DNA of 64,000 nucleotides from Talpa occidentalis. Taxonomy: Eukaryota; Chordata; Mammalia; Eulipotyphla; Talpidae. Under the pieces are notes generated by a model. The model had not been told where the DNA came from and ran no database searches. It saw only the letters and a list, made by a program, of their open reading frames with translations. The stretch covers positions 11,741,314 through 11,805,313 of the forward strand of contig NW_023601543.1 of assembly GCF_014898055.3 (NCBI RefSeq). Reading direction: 5' to 3'. Positions 16,167-28,276 of this stretch are shown piece by piece. The position numbers were made by a program, and so were the translations under genes. Position 1 is the first letter of the stretch. Each line of letters starts with the position of its first letter.

Positions 16167-16539
16167 AAAAATGGGAGAAATCCTGGAAATCTCTTCTAAT
16201 GGCTGCATTTCAAAATCTTTAAAGTATTTATGAGTTGAAGTCCTACTTTAGGCTCCAGTTGACAACCAGGTAATTTTATTAATCCAAATGAAAACTGAAG
16301 TGGATGCAGAGTACAATTTTGCAGTTTGATCTTAGGTCCTGTCCTCTCTCTTCTTTGGCAATCTTCCACACCCATCATTTTATTTACCGCCCTCTGGTAT
16401 TGGTAACACACTCACTTCTCTCTAACCAACATCTCTTCTCTGAATTCTAAGACCGTATATCCACCTGCCTATTTAAAATTGCTTAGTCATTTCAAAGGTA
16501 ACACAAATTCAATATGTTTGAGACAGAATTTGTGATGTT

Positions 16540-16990
16540 CTCCCTATAATCCTGATACTGGTCCATTGTTAATTCACTAAATGACACCTATATCCACCCA
16601 GTTTTGCAGGCCATAGATCAAGGAGTCCCCTTTGACACCACTTTCTATTGCATTCTCCCCACTTTTCTATACTCTATCATTAATCATGGTAATTTTGCCT
16701 CCTAATTATCTCTAAAATTATCCTAGTTTCCACTATTTCGCCTATCTCTACCACTACCTCTATCTATAATCTGGACCACTCTACTAGCTTACTGACTTGC
16801 TTATCTGATTCAACATTTCCCTTCTCCAAACTACTCTTTACACTCCTATAAGTGTCATTGATTCATTTATTCATCACAAAACATTTATTGAGTGCCTACT
16901 ATGTGCCAAGCATACATCAGTGAACAAAACAGACAAAAATCTCTATTGTCATGGAGTTTAAAAACATTTAATAAGAGGGAGACACACTAA
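16540..16990. repeat. L2 remnants
   Basis: 16540-16850 resembles an L2 3' region with short pyrimidine-rich phrases. 16860-16990 (AACATTTATTGAGTGCCTACTATGTGCCAAGCATAC...GTGAACAAAACAGACAAAAATCTC) is a typical reversed L2 end. Confidence 0.65.
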
Positions 16991-17134
16991 AAAATATCTA
17001 AAATACACAGTATGGGAGATTTACTTCCAGCATGATGAATTAAAGAAGTTAACAAATCTCCCCCTAACACAACTATAAAGCTGGACAAAATTGTCAATAC
17101 AAGCCTTCCAGCACTCTGAAAAGTTACCAACGGC

Positions 17135-18295
17135 ATAAGAGGGTGACCAGTTATCCTGATTGCCTTGGTACTGTCCCAGTTTTGGCACTAAAATCCCTGC
17201 ATTCCAGAAAACTCCTCTCCAGGAGACAAATAATATATTTCAGCAAGTGGTTGCTCAGGTTTGGGGGGAAGGTACCAAACCCATAATGTCACTCCAAAAT
17301 TAAGTGTTGAAAGCAATGCTGTTTTTAGTATCCAGTGGCTATGGTGTGGATTATCTATCCATAGCCACTATGACTATTTTAAATCCTGACCACTGATATT
17401 GGCAGCTATGATTTTCAGTTCATAATAACAGATGATCCACATTACGTCAGTTGGAGGGATGCAACTTAAGTTTGCAACCTAAGTAGATTGCAATCATGAG
17501 TTATAATATTGTCTATGACTTTGCCTGTCAATTAACTGCTATGATTTGTATGGAGACAGTGATACATTAATTTTAACATTATGAATATTGTGACCATGAT
17601 TCTAATTGTGCAGATAAGGAAAATGAATAATACTGGACAATAAAGTAGAACAGAATTTGAGACTTGACATGGCAGGGGTGGGGATATGAGAGCACCTATG
17701 GAGATGGAATCTCACAAGTTCACACTGAGACAGGTAAGTGCTTATAAAGTGTTTATAAAGTTTTTAATCTTCTAAAAAGACACAATATTCAGTCAAAACT
17801 GGTAGCCACTGATTTAGCCTTAGACATATCATGTGAACAAACACATATTATTGTATCATTCTTTTGATTGCTCTATGAATAAAGTTTCATTTTCTCATTC
17901 AGAGATTGCAGTTAAAATGCCCTGGGGTGAACAAAAGAGGAAATGTTCCCACAAGATGTGTCGGCCCTTAACAGGGTGGAACTGATTCTATCAGATATTA
18001 CCAAGGAATGGTGCTTTCTACAGTATATCAAGCCATGTGTGAAATCACAACAACTGAAAAAAGCTTTCTCCTAGCTTTTAGCATTTACTCTGATTTGAAA
18101 AATAGAATTTCCAATCATTTTCTTGATTTCCGTGAAGAACATAATCAAACTACAGAAAACATAAAACAAAAGGTTGTTAATATCTTGTCTAACTGTGTTC
18201 ATCTATCTGCATATTCAGCAGACAGTGCACTGTACATTTTGGAAATCAGAAGGCTTGAGAACTCAAAATAAAATGTCATGAGAAAAGGTCAGTCA
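17135..18295 (+). mobile_element. Fossil hAT-like DNA transposon with transposase remnant
   Basis: The stretch from 17140 (AGGGTGACCAGTTATCCTG...TGTCCCAGTTTTGGCACTAAAATCCC) resembles the terminus of an old mammalian hAT element. About 0.9 kb downstream an 88-codon open frame (18008-18271, plus) carries DLKNRISNHFLDF and a later LSAYSADSA phrase, which resembles the catalytic-region spacing of hAT/ZBED-type transposases. No matching 3' terminus was seen, and the two parts may be unrelated. The family is inferred from memory. Confidence 0.4.
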
Positions 18296-18939
18296 AATTA
18301 AACAGGACTTTTTCAGTTTCTTTTGGAAACTAAGTTATTTTGAATCCAATTTTGATTTCACAATTTCAAGTTATCTCTGTGCTTTAAAACCATTTTCTCT
18401 GAGGAAAGGTTAACATGACAACATCCAGTATGCTATGATGTGTAAAAATTATGGACATTTTAGACATGGAAAAGCCTGTAGTATGACTTTATAGATGCAG
18501 AGGACCTGATTGTAAATAGCTGGTCTACCAAAAGTAGCTGGAAGACACAAAGTGAAGGTACATATTTGGAGAGGTGAAAACAAATTTCTAAAGTCAAAAA
18601 AATCTGATTTAATTCGTTGAAGTCACATTGTCCACAACCTTATTGAATTTGTAAGTTTTAGTCAATTTTTAGTGTATTCTTTCATTTCTATATACAAGAT
18701 GATGTTATGTGAAAATAGAGAGTAAATTTTATTTACTTCTTTATCTCCAATCTGGATGACTTTTCTTCCCCTTGCCAAAGCCCTTAGTTAGAATTGCCAA
18801 TGCAATGTTCATTAGCAGAGATGTTGTTTGAGGGCACAAACCTACAGCGAGTAGATGAATAAGTCCTGGAGATCTAATGGATTATTAAGGATACAGACAG
18901 ACAACACTGTCGTCTTGTAATCATCACACTTCCTAAGGG

Positions 18940-19135
18940 ACTAGACCTTAACTACTCCCATCACACACACACACCCCACACGCATGCAAAAGAAACGAAA
19001 ATTAGGTGACATGATAGAGGTGTTAACTATTGTTACAATGCTAATAATATTACAATATGTAAATGTATCAAATCAATTTGTGTATCTTAAATTTACACAA
19101 TGTTATATGTCAAAATATTAATATTTTAATTACAA
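18940..19135 (+). repeat. L1 3' end remnant
   Basis: GACATGATAGAGGTGTTAACTATTG...ATGTAAATGTATCAAATCAATTTGTGTATCTTAAATTTACACAATG is the diagnostic old (L1M-type) 3' terminus in forward orientation. It includes a short ACAC run at 18963-18972. Confidence 0.75.
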
Positions 19136-19139
19136 AAAT

Positions 19140-20390
19140 GTTGATTAGAAATGAAAAAAGCAGACCTTCATGTTTCATTCCTGATCTTAGGAGAAAAGCT
19201 TTTACTCTTTCACCATTAAGTATGATGCTAGTTGTGGGCCTTTCACAAATGTCCTTCATCAGATTGAGAAAGTTTGCATCAGATTGTTGAGTGCTCTTTA
19301 TCATTAAAGGACTGTGAATTTTGTCAAATACTTTTTCTGCACCTATTGACATAATCATGTGAGTTTTGTCTTTAATTCTATTGACTTGGTATATGACATT
19401 AATTGCTCTTGGGATGTTAAAACAGTATTGGAATCTTAGAATGAATCCCACTTGGTCATGGGGTATAAATCTTTTTGTATATTGCTAGACTTGGCTTGCC
19501 AGTATTTTATTCAGAATTTTTATTTCTATTTTCAGGAGAGATATGGTCTTTAGTTTTCTTTACTTGCAGTTTTTTTTTTTTTTTTGGTCTGATTTTGATG
19601 TCAGAGTAATACTGGCCTCATGAAATGAGTTAGGAAGTATTCTGTCTTCTCCTATTTTCTGGAAGATCTTGAGCAAAATTGCTATTAATTCTTCTTTAAA
19701 CATTTGGGGGAATTCACCAGTGAGGCCTCTTTATCCTGAGCTTTTCTTTGTGAGTAGTTTTTAAATTACTAATTCAATTGCTTTGCTTATTACAGGTCTA
19801 GTCACATTTTTCTATTTTTTCTTGTGCAAATTATGGTAGTGTGTCTTTCTAGTAATTTGTCTGTTTTACCTAAGTTATCAAATTTATTGACTTACAGTTG
19901 TTTACAGTATACACTTATAACCCTCTTTATTTTTGTAAGGTTGTTAGTAATGTCCCCTCTTTCATTCCTGTCTTTAGTCAATTGAGTGTGCTCTCTTTTT
20001 TGTTGGTTAGCTAGCTAAATGTTTTTCAATTTTCTTAGCCTTTTCAAAGAACCAACTTTTGGTTTCATTGATTTTTCTTTATTTTTTTTCTGTTCTACAC
20101 GTCATTAAGCTCCACTTTAATTTTATTTACCTCTAATTGTTTTTTCAGTTCTTCTTTTCTAGTTGCTTAATGTAGAAGGCTAGGTCATTGATTTGACTCT
20201 TTTAATGTAAGTGTTTACTGCTATAAATAGTCCTATAGACACTACTTTAGATGCATCCTATAAATTTTGCTATGCTGTGTCTTCATTTCACTCTGTAAAT
20301 TTCTTAGTGTTTTTTTTTTTCTTTTCTCCATTACTTATTTAGGAAGAGGTTTCTTAATGTCCACATATTTGTGAATTTTCCCATTTTTAA
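19140..20390 (-). mobile_element. L1 ORF2 (reverse transcriptase region) fragment
   Basis: Reversed L1 ORF2. The 113-codon minus-strand frame at 19110-19451 shows RT-like phrases (AINVIYQVNRIKDKTHMIMS, then KIHSPLMIK). The frame is broken elsewhere and no full ORF remains. Homology may resume beyond the nested SINEs at about 20955 (CTATACATCTCTTTTCTGTTCTG). Confidence 0.8.
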
Positions 20391-20664
20391 AAAAGATTTA
20401 TTTATGCATACAAGAACTGCAGTATAGGGCCTCCCCTGATGGCGTTGCGGTTGAGTGCTGGGCTGCAAAGCTGCCCGCAGCCTCTGCAGCACCTGTTCGA
20501 TCCCCGGCTGCCTGCGAGGGTCCCACATGGTACACAGACCTCCCCTGCCACACTCGCTGCTCCTCTCAGCAGTGTATTTCATCGGTCTGCCTGTTCTGTT
20601 CCCCGCTCTGGCTCTGGTGAATTCTCTCACCCTCCGGCACTTCTGACTGTACCCAATGCATGTA

Positions 20665-20711
<47 letters not shown>

Positions 20712-20954
20712 ATCTTTGAAAAGAAAAAAAAAAAAAAGAACTGCAGTGTAGACCAGAGGTGCGAGAAGATTCACTAGAGAGAGTAGGGAGCAGAACAGGA
20801 AGATCTACTGAAGTACACTGCTGAGGGGAACAGTGGGTGAGACAGGAGAGGTCTGCTGTGCCATGTGGGCTAACTTCTTGGCTCAGATTGAATTCATGCT
20901 GGCAATAGCTTGATAGAACTGCGACTTTAACCCCTGCGCCACCAGGGAGGCCCC
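20391..20954 (-). mobile_element. SINE subtype B split by a nested SINE
   Basis: Reversed tail end at 20391-20427 (AAAGATTTATTTATGCATACAAGAACTGCAGTATAG). The remainder is at 20736-20954 (GAACTGCAGTGTAGACCAGAGGTG...CACCAGGGAGGCCC). The two parts rejoin exactly when the inner element and one duplication copy are removed. Confidence 0.93.
20428..20735 (+). mobile_element. Nested SINE, subtype A, inserted into subtype B
   Basis: GGCCTCCCCTGATGGCGTTGCGGTTGAGTGC head, B box TGTTCGATCCCC, long (TAAA)n tail at 20665-20712. Flanked by the 16-bp duplication AAGAACTGCAGTRTAG (20412-20427 and 20736-20751), which is part of the host SINE. Confidence 0.95.
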
Positions 20955-21764
20955 TATACATCTCTTTTCTGTTCTGATTTCTTATACCACATTTGGAACT
21001 GAACAGAAGGAATAGCGGTCAAAAGCAGGTTGCCTGGGAAACTTCAGTTGTTTACTTTTCACTTATTTGATTTACAAGTGACTCTTTGGTAACCACATCA
21101 CTCAAAGTCCCCCAACCACTATCCCAACTCCACTATGTAATTACTGAGCAAAATGGGGGCCCAGACTTCCTGAGGTACAAAGGTTGGAGGAAATCTGATG
21201 ACTTTTAAAGAAATTTTTGAAATGTTCTGAAGTGCTTCTTAAAACAACTGTCATTTCAGTAGGAAAAAAGATATAAACTTAAATTTTCAACTATAAATTC
21301 AGCAGTAGCATCTGAGAACAACTGTAAGTTTTGGTAGTTTTCTGAAGAGTTTAGAATGGCAAATAACATTTTCTATTTTTATAGACTAATGTTTGAAATT
21401 CATAGACTGTAACAGTTGTCATGAGAAAATTTGAATCAAGGAAGTTTGACTTAGCAAGTGGCTTAACCATGCTCTTTATTTCTCATCTGAATTAAAATAT
21501 GAAACAAAATGAAACAGCATTTCATAAGAAAATGTATCATACTTTATTTTGCACAACTTCCTAAGAGAATAAGGAATTAAAGAACAAAAGCTCTAGGTAA
21601 ATCTACTAAATAAATGAATAAAGTATAACTAGACCATGTCATTTACAGGGGACAGTTAGCCTATATCCACAAAATACATAAGTGACCGTGTAATTTAAAT
21701 GAATCTATATCATAGTTTATATAAAAAAAAAGATATTGACAAGTACATTTTTAAGTTTCACAAC
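20955..21764. other. Intergenic stretch, nothing recognised
   Basis: AT-rich sequence without a recognisable gene; the first 50 bp may continue the L1 fragment. Confidence 0.5.
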
Positions 21765-22013
21765 CTATGCTGTGGTGGCCTAGGGGTTTACTCTCACTGC
21801 TAAGGCCTGAGTTTATTCCCCGGCGAGAGAGCTGACCCACATGGCACAGCAGACCTCTCCTGTCTCGCCCTCTGCTCCCCTCAGCAGTATATTTCAGTAG
21901 ATCTGCCTGTTCTGTTCCCCACTCTGTCTCTGGTGAATCTTCTCACCCCCCACACCTTTGGCCTGTACCCCAGTTCTTGTATGCATAAATAAATAAATCG
22001 TTTTAAAAAAGCA
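21765..22013 (+). mobile_element. tRNA-derived SINE, divergent B-like copy
   Basis: GTGGTGGCCTAGGGGTTTACTC head lacking the usual first bases, then TCAGCAGTATATTTCAGTAGATC and tail TATGCATAAATAAATAAATCG. The head resembles the copies at 1393 and 58742. Confidence 0.85.
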
Positions 22014-22019
22014 CCAAGG

Positions 22020-22583
22020 GGCCTCCCCAGTGGCACAGTGGGTTGAGTGCAGCGCTGTGAAGTTATCCGCAGCCTCTGCAGTACAGGTTTGATTCCTGGC
22101 CAGCCAGGGAGAGTCCCACATGGTGCAGCAGACTTCTCCTGTCTTGCCCTCTGCTCCCCTCAGCAGTTTATTTCAGTAAATCTGCCTGTTCTGCTCCCCA
22201 CTCTGTCTCTGGTGAATAGTCTCACCCCCGCCCTCCCATCTCTGGCTTACACTTCAGTTCTTTTTTTTTTTTTTAATTTTTTTTAAAGATTTATTTATTT
22301 ATTTATACAAGCACTGGGTACAGTCAGAAGCGCGGGAGGGTGAGAGAATTCACCAGAGCCAGAGCGGGGAGCAGAGCAGGCAGACTGACAAGTACACTGC
22401 TGAGGGGAGCAGCGGGTGGCAGGAGAGGTCTGCGCGCCATGTGGGACCCTCCTCCAGTGGCCGGGGATCAAACCGGTGCTGCAGAGGCTGCGGGCAGCTT
22501 CACAGCCCCACGCTCAACTGCTGCACCACCAGGGGAGGCCCACACTTCAGTTTTTATATGCCCCAATTTTTTTTTTTTAAATA
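22020..22583 (+). mobile_element. SINE subtype C split by a nested SINE
   Basis: Body at 22020-22262 (GGCCTCCCCAGTGGCACAGTGGGTTGAGTGC...CTTACACTTCAGTTC). The tail is displaced to 22542-22583 (ACACTTCAGTTTTTATATGCCCCAA plus T run) behind the inverted inner SINE. Confidence 0.9.
22263..22541 (-). mobile_element. Nested SINE, subtype A, inverted within subtype C
   Basis: TTTAAAGATTTATTTATTTATTTATACAAGCACTGGG through CACCAGGGGAGGCCC. Flanked by ACACTTCAGTTYTT copies at 22249-22262 and 22542-22555, which belong to the host element. Confidence 0.95.
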
Positions 22584-23549
22584 CAGAGAACAACTTGAAA
22601 TGTGAGCCAACAATGTATACTTTAATCCTATTTCTGTATTAAACCTAATGGATGGTATTGATTCTGGAGCCAGAAAAAGTGTACACTGCTTTAGCTAAAC
22701 TCATTTTTATTTATAAGTAAATTTCTTTCCAGCTGATCAACAAAAATCCTAGTATATATTTTTCCTCACAGTGATTCTTTTCTTACCAAAAAAAATTCAT
22801 TTTCAAATGCTGCTCAGGGAAAGGTTAAAGAACACATACCATAGTAGGTGGCAAAAGCACTCTGCAGTTCATGAATTAAATTGTTATCTCTTTTACATCT
22901 ATATTTGCAAATCACAGAGTCATATTAGCAGTTGGTGAGTAGCAAAGTCACAGTTCATAGAACTAACGTCAAATATACTAGAACAATTTTCCCCTGTTGT
23001 CTTTGATGTTTATGCCACGAAATATATAAACCATCTCATATGCTTGCTAGCCCCACGCTGTTAAAAAAGAGTGGTCCTCACACAAATCCTATGAATAGAC
23101 AATATTAACCAGATATTACAGATGAAGAAACTGATATTTAAAGAGTTCCAGTGAGTTGTCCAAGGTATTGCAATGAGAAAAGGCAGTACTAGCATGCAAA
23201 CACAAATTGGCTGACACTGGTCCACATCCTGCCACAGAGAAGTCAGACTTTAAATCCTGAAAGACATATGCAGCCTAATAGTGACAGCATATTCCTACGT
23301 TAGTAACTAAACTATTCTGATTAAAAGTCCTGAATACAGAAATTTTCTTGCGTTGATTTCCTCTCCTATAGAAAGAGTTATAGTGAGTGCTGCAATATTA
23401 ACATATTTTGATATTTTAGCTATGACTTCCAGAATGTACATTAATATTTGACATGAGAATAGATATTATGTGATTGTCTTGATCTGGGTATCTGATTTAA
23501 GCACTAAGTCTGCTTATTTTCTTACTCTTGGAAAAACAATGTGTCATAA
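22584..23549. other. Intergenic stretch with a MIR-like remnant
   Basis: 23070-23210 (GTCCTCACACAAATCCTATG...AGATGAAGAAACTGATATTTAAAG...) looks like a reversed MIR. Nothing else recognised. Confidence 0.5.
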
Positions 23550-23794
23550 GGCCTCCCTAGTGGTGCAAGGGGTCAAGACACAACCTATGAAGCTATCCAC
23601 AGCCACTGCAGCATGAGTTCTATCCCCAGCCAGGGAGCTACCCACATGGCACAGCAGACCTCTCCTGTCTTGCCCGCTGCTCCCCTCATCAGTGTACTTC
23701 AGTCAGTCTGTCTGTTCTGTTCCCCACTCTGTCTCTGGTGAATCCTCTCACACCCTCCCCCCAACTCTGACCTGTATCCCAGTTCTTATACGCA

Positions 23795-23829
<35 letters not shown>

Positions 23830-23842
23830 ATATTTTTAAAAG
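23550..23842 (+). mobile_element. tRNA-derived SINE, subtype B
   Basis: GGCCTCCCTAGTGGTGCAAGGGGTCAAGACACAACC head, tail ATACGCATAAATAAATAAATAA expanded to about 10 TAAA units. Confidence 0.92.
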
Positions 23843-25590
23843 CCTGAAAAAGCCACAGATGGCTCCAGGACTGTCCTCAAAAAAACAACAAAAAACCCCA
23901 AATATATCATAAATATATGATCCAATAATAATAATCACAGGTGGTAACAATAATACCTATTAGATATTGATCATATATAGTATTCTGGGCATTCTATTGG
24001 GTATTATATACATTTCCTCATGGAATCCTCTCTGAGCTACACACACACACATGCACAGATATCTTTTTCAGGTAGATTCAGATACACAAACACACATACA
24101 TATGTATAATAACCTTGTAAGTAATATAACTCATACTCCCATTTTGCGGATCAAAATGGAGTGATTAATAGCTAGATTGAGATCACACTATTACCCAAAA
24201 GCAAGCAATAAAAGCAACCCTCAAATTTAACAGTTTATACCTTATTTATTTGACTACTACAGTTGCCTAAGACTTTCTACCTTTGCTTATTTCATCTTCC
24301 CTGATGAAGATGATTCTGGAAATGGTTTATCAGGTGGTCTGTGCTGTATTCCCCCTGCGCATCCACTAGGGGCACCATAGAGCAATGTTAGCTTCAACAA
24401 ACCTACTCCTTGCGGTTTCTTTATGAAACTATTGTGCAATCCCTGCCAATGTGAACACTTCACTCAGTATCTGGGGCGATGGGCAGCTCAATTGTTTGGA
24501 GCAGGAAGTAAAAAGCAAGACCCACCTTCTCTTATAGCTTAACCCTCAATCTTGACTCCTAGACGGTTTTCTGCTCTCAGATGATCCATGATCATAAAAC
24601 CTTCTATCATGCCAATGTCCATCTGCTTCCTGGCATCTGACTTTGCATTTGAATAAATGTGGACCTATTACTTGGTTGCTGAATCACAACGGAAAGTATG
24701 TATTTACGATTCCATGCCACCCATGAAAAATAAATGAGAATAACACACCATTCATTCATTCATTCATTCAGTACATATTTGTTCAGAATCCTCTACTGCA
24801 AAATTCTTTCAGATGACAAGATGACATTGTGGGGTAATTGTTACCGAATTGGCAAAAAGCCCAGCAGCATTAACAACAAACAAGTGAAGAAAGAACTTTG
24901 ACTGGCAAACTTGTTGGCAAAATCATTACACACAAACCTAAGTATTTAGATTCTCCTATTTCAGTATAAAAACAAATGCTATAATCACAAATTTATGGGA
25001 TTTAAATTACAAATCAGAGCACATCACTTAACTGACATAACCTTAATCCTCTTCTTTAATAAACCAGCAACTTGTATAAGTATGATTCAACTTCTCATCA
25101 CAAACATGATCAGCTCATTGGCATGTTTATAAGCCAGCTGAAGAGAAAAACTTCATTCTAGAACAACATATGCATCAAATTTTTAGATAAAACATGGGAC
25201 AGAAAACATCGTTTTGTTTTTAACAGAAATTAAAAGAAAAAAGCAAGAAAAAGAAAAAAGCACACATTTCTGGAGAAATTACTGGAGTAACCACTAGAAG
25301 AGTGTTATTAAAACATGTCCCGCAGGGTCCTGGAGCGCAGCCATTCCCAATTAGATGTTGGCTTTATCAGGAACATGCCCTACCCCTTCATAGAGAAAAT
25401 AATTGGCGCCTTAGGAGAATCTGTGACAATATCAGCGATTTTATTTGCTTCGTAGTGGTATTTTTTTCCTCCTTCACTTATTCTTTCTTTTCCCTCTGAG
25501 AAATAATTCAAATGACATGCCATTTTGGAGTGTGGAATTTAGCGCTTTTTAGTATATTTACAAAGTTATGCAAACATGACTTCTAATCGA
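23843..25590. other. Intergenic stretch, SINE-free
   Basis: No gene firmly recognised. It contains a short ACAC run near 24042, (ATTC)n at 24750-24770, a CTCF-like motif at 24363-24375 and a 46-codon open frame at 25315-25455 (see findings). Confidence 0.5.
24363..24375 (+). promoter_or_regulatory. CTCF-like motif
   Basis: CCACTAGGGGCAC agrees with most of the CTCF core (CCASYAGRKGGC). It falls in a locally GC-richer patch within AT-rich sequence. Binding is not shown. Confidence 0.35.
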
Positions 25591-25850
25591 CTTTCCATCT
25601 CTATGGATTTGCCTATTCTGGATGTTTCAAATAGACAAATTATCAATATGTGGCCTATTTATCCTTATGCCAGTACCACACTGTTTTTGATTGATACAGT
25701 TTTGTAGTAAGTTTTGAAATTTGAAAGTGTAAGTCTTTCAACCTTATTCTTTTTCAAGATTGTTTTGACTATTCTGGATCCTTGCACTTTCATTGTAATT
25801 TTAGGTTAAACTTGTCCATTTCTGTTGGAAATTGTGGGTCTGCTAGACTT
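25590..25850 (-). mobile_element. L1 ORF2 3' fragment
   Basis: Reversed L1 ORF2: TTATGCCAGTACCACACTGTTTTTGATTGATACAG...TTCAAGATTGTTTTGACTATTCTGG is the common reverse-complement phrase near the ORF2 end. Confidence 0.75.
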
Positions 25851-25974
25851 AAATAGCCTGCTCAGCCACCATTTTGGTTACATGCAGGTCTCCCCTCCAA
25901 CACAAGGTCAGAACTTCCTGGTCGGTTATATATTTTTTTTACTGTAACATCCTTCTAATATGCATACTCTTTAT

Positions 25975-26300
25975 AGATATTATTTTTTAATATTTTATTT
26001 TATATAATTCTTACATCATTTTTCATCTTTCCACAATGTATGCATTGTCATTATGGTTATATTCCCCATACAATTGCACCCCCACCTTATTTCGACTCTA
26101 GTCCTTCCTCTCCCTGCCCCTTCCTTCCCCCCTCCCTTGTAGTGTGTCTCTGGTTTATAGTTGCTTGTTGATTTTGATTTTTACTTTGCATTGATTAGTC
26201 TTTTTCCTGGTCTCTTATTTAGGTTTTCTAAATTCCTGCTATGAGTGAGACCATCTGATATTTTTCTTTTTTTTCTGACTTATTTCGCTGAGCATGATAT
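25975..26300 (-). mobile_element. 5'-truncated young L1 3' end
   Basis: Reversed L1 3' UTR: TACATCATTTTTCATCTTTCCACAATGTATGC, a C-rich tract (CACCCCCACC...TTCCCCCCTCCC), GTGTGTCTCTGGTTTATAGTTGCTTG, and CTTATTTCGCTGAGCATGAT. Same family as the ends at 40363 and 55154. Confidence 0.85.
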
Positions 26301-26639
26301 GACCTAAAAGAATGTAGAATACCAGACCCTACAAGGCTCCTTTCAAATTAAGAAGAGTAGGATACTTGATCATTCTGGGATAATGGGCATGCATCACAAA
26401 TAGGACACCCCCATCCCAGCAAAAAGAAAATAGAGAATGGATGTTATATCAGTAAAGACAAACTATCTATCACAAAGAGGGACTGTGTTTTCCTAGTCAA
26501 AACTATTTCTTTAATTCTTGTTAAGATTATTTATTTTACTAAAGCAATCAAGACTCAGCCTCTTCAACGGGAAAAGCAATGTCTGGTTGTGATAAAAATA
26601 AAATTAATCTTAAAGAAATATATGTGTTGCAAACCACTC

Positions 26640-26905
26640 CACATCAATTAACTTTTTTTTATCAGTTGCATAGATTTCATAGCATGGACATAGTGTAATT
26701 AAACGATTTCTCTTTTGATGGATATTTCTATTATTTTCAATATTTTGTTGTTGCAAACAATGCTATAGTAACCATTCATACGCATCATAAATCGTCAAGT
26801 CCATGTACAGGCATAGATTCCTAGAAGTGGACTTGGAGGACCAAAGGACATATTCTATTTTCTGGATTTCCCACAATGAATATGCATTGCTTTTACAACA
26901 AAAAA
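26640..26905 (-). repeat. L1 3'-region remnant
   Basis: CGATTTCTCTTTTGATGGATATTTCTATTATTTTC...GTTGCAAACAATGCTATAGTAACC resembles a reversed L1 3' region. Diverged. Confidence 0.6.
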
Positions 26906-27864
26906 ATATAAAATTAAAAAAATAATAATTGCAGGGTGAAGGCCTTATTTTTCCAGTATCTTACAATATGTGTGATGCAAATTCTTAGTCTTTCAGATTC
27001 CAAGCAAGTCAAAGGAAGAAGGTCTGGGTTGATACAGATCACGGTGACTTATAGTGGCTGCTTCATGGTAAACTATAGGGATCACTGTTGCCTTAGACAC
27101 ACAGACATGTTTGGAAGGAGTTGCCTTAGTAGAAAGCATTTCGCTTTGTTTACACATAATTTAAAGGCATTCTCCAAACCCATAGTTCTAAAGTGATGTA
27201 AAATGAAAAGTGGAACAATGATCTGCTATGTTTATGAAACTGCTTTGTTTCACCTTGAGTAAGATTTGGTAGAAGTCCTGATTTATAAACTAGGCTCCAA
27301 TTACTAAAAGACTCAAATGCCCAAATCACAATGACCTAAGGATTATGGTATTACAATGAATTGCATTTAGGTAAGATAGAGATAGAATCATTTAACACAA
27401 AAAATCTTATTTTATCCAAGAGTTAACTATTTTGCCTGAATTAACAGGATTATCAGCATGACTCTCAAATCCACTTTGCCTTTTGCCTATGTAGATACAG
27501 CTTAAGAAAATTTCTAAGATAAACAGAGATTATAGCTCCCTGGTTGCTACCTGGAAACAGGTACTTTTTCTTTCTTGTATTTATTTCTAACCTAGTCTCA
27601 TCAAGAGATTGGAGCTAATGATGGGAACTGAGACAGGAAGTGACTCAAAACTTTTCTATCATGCTCACCGATCCAAGAATGTCCTTTGTATGAATGCCCT
27701 TTCACCTTTTCTTGCCTTTTTCTGGAGAGTACCATTTTGTAGAACAGGGGAGTTTATGTTGGGGTGAGGAGGAAGGTTAGTGCTCAGGTTGGGGTAAAGT
27801 TAAGAAGATAATGCAAGAGTCCAGTTGTTGGTTAACCCAATAAGCTCCTTTCATTTTCTTATTT
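26906..27864. other. Intergenic stretch, nothing recognised
   Basis: No repeat or gene firmly recognised. An 86-codon frame at 26936-27196 has no family resemblance I can name. Confidence 0.4.
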
Positions 27865-27880
27865 AAAATATCATGTTGAG

Positions 27881-28276
27881 GGCCTCCCCAGTGGTGCAGC
27901 GGTTGAGCGCTGGGTTGCGAAGCTGCCCGCAGCCTCTGCAGTGCCAGTTCGATCCTCGGCCACCAGGTGAGGGTCCCACATGACGCACAGACCTCTTCTG
28001 CCTCCCGCTGCTCCCCTCAGCAGTGTACTTTGTCAGTCTGCCTGTTCTGCTCTCCGCTCTGGCTCTGGTGAATTCTCTCACCCTCCTGCGCTTCTGACTG
28101 TACCCCAGTACTTGCATAAATAAATAAATAAATAAATAGAAAGAAAGAAAAGCTCCACTTGTCTGAACCCAAGCACCTTCATCCTCCCCGTAGGAAGGGA
28201 CCCAAGACTGGCCGATGAACTTCAGCTGAGTCCACATGACTTTGCCCCAACCCGCTTTTCAGTGAATAAAATTTAA

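Noticed and set aside
20331..20774. 147-codon minus-strand open frame
   Set aside because: It reads through two nested SINEs and a (TAAA)n run (poly FIYL), so it is a repeat artefact.
22340..22642. 100-codon frame beginning MREFTRARAG
   Set aside because: Its sequence recurs wherever subtype A SINEs are inverted (for example 15317, 29134, 34547), so it is SINE translation.
23790..23832. Regular short repeats that might suggest a repeat array
   Set aside because: They are SINE (TAAA)n tails; no CRISPR-type direct repeats with unique spacers occur.
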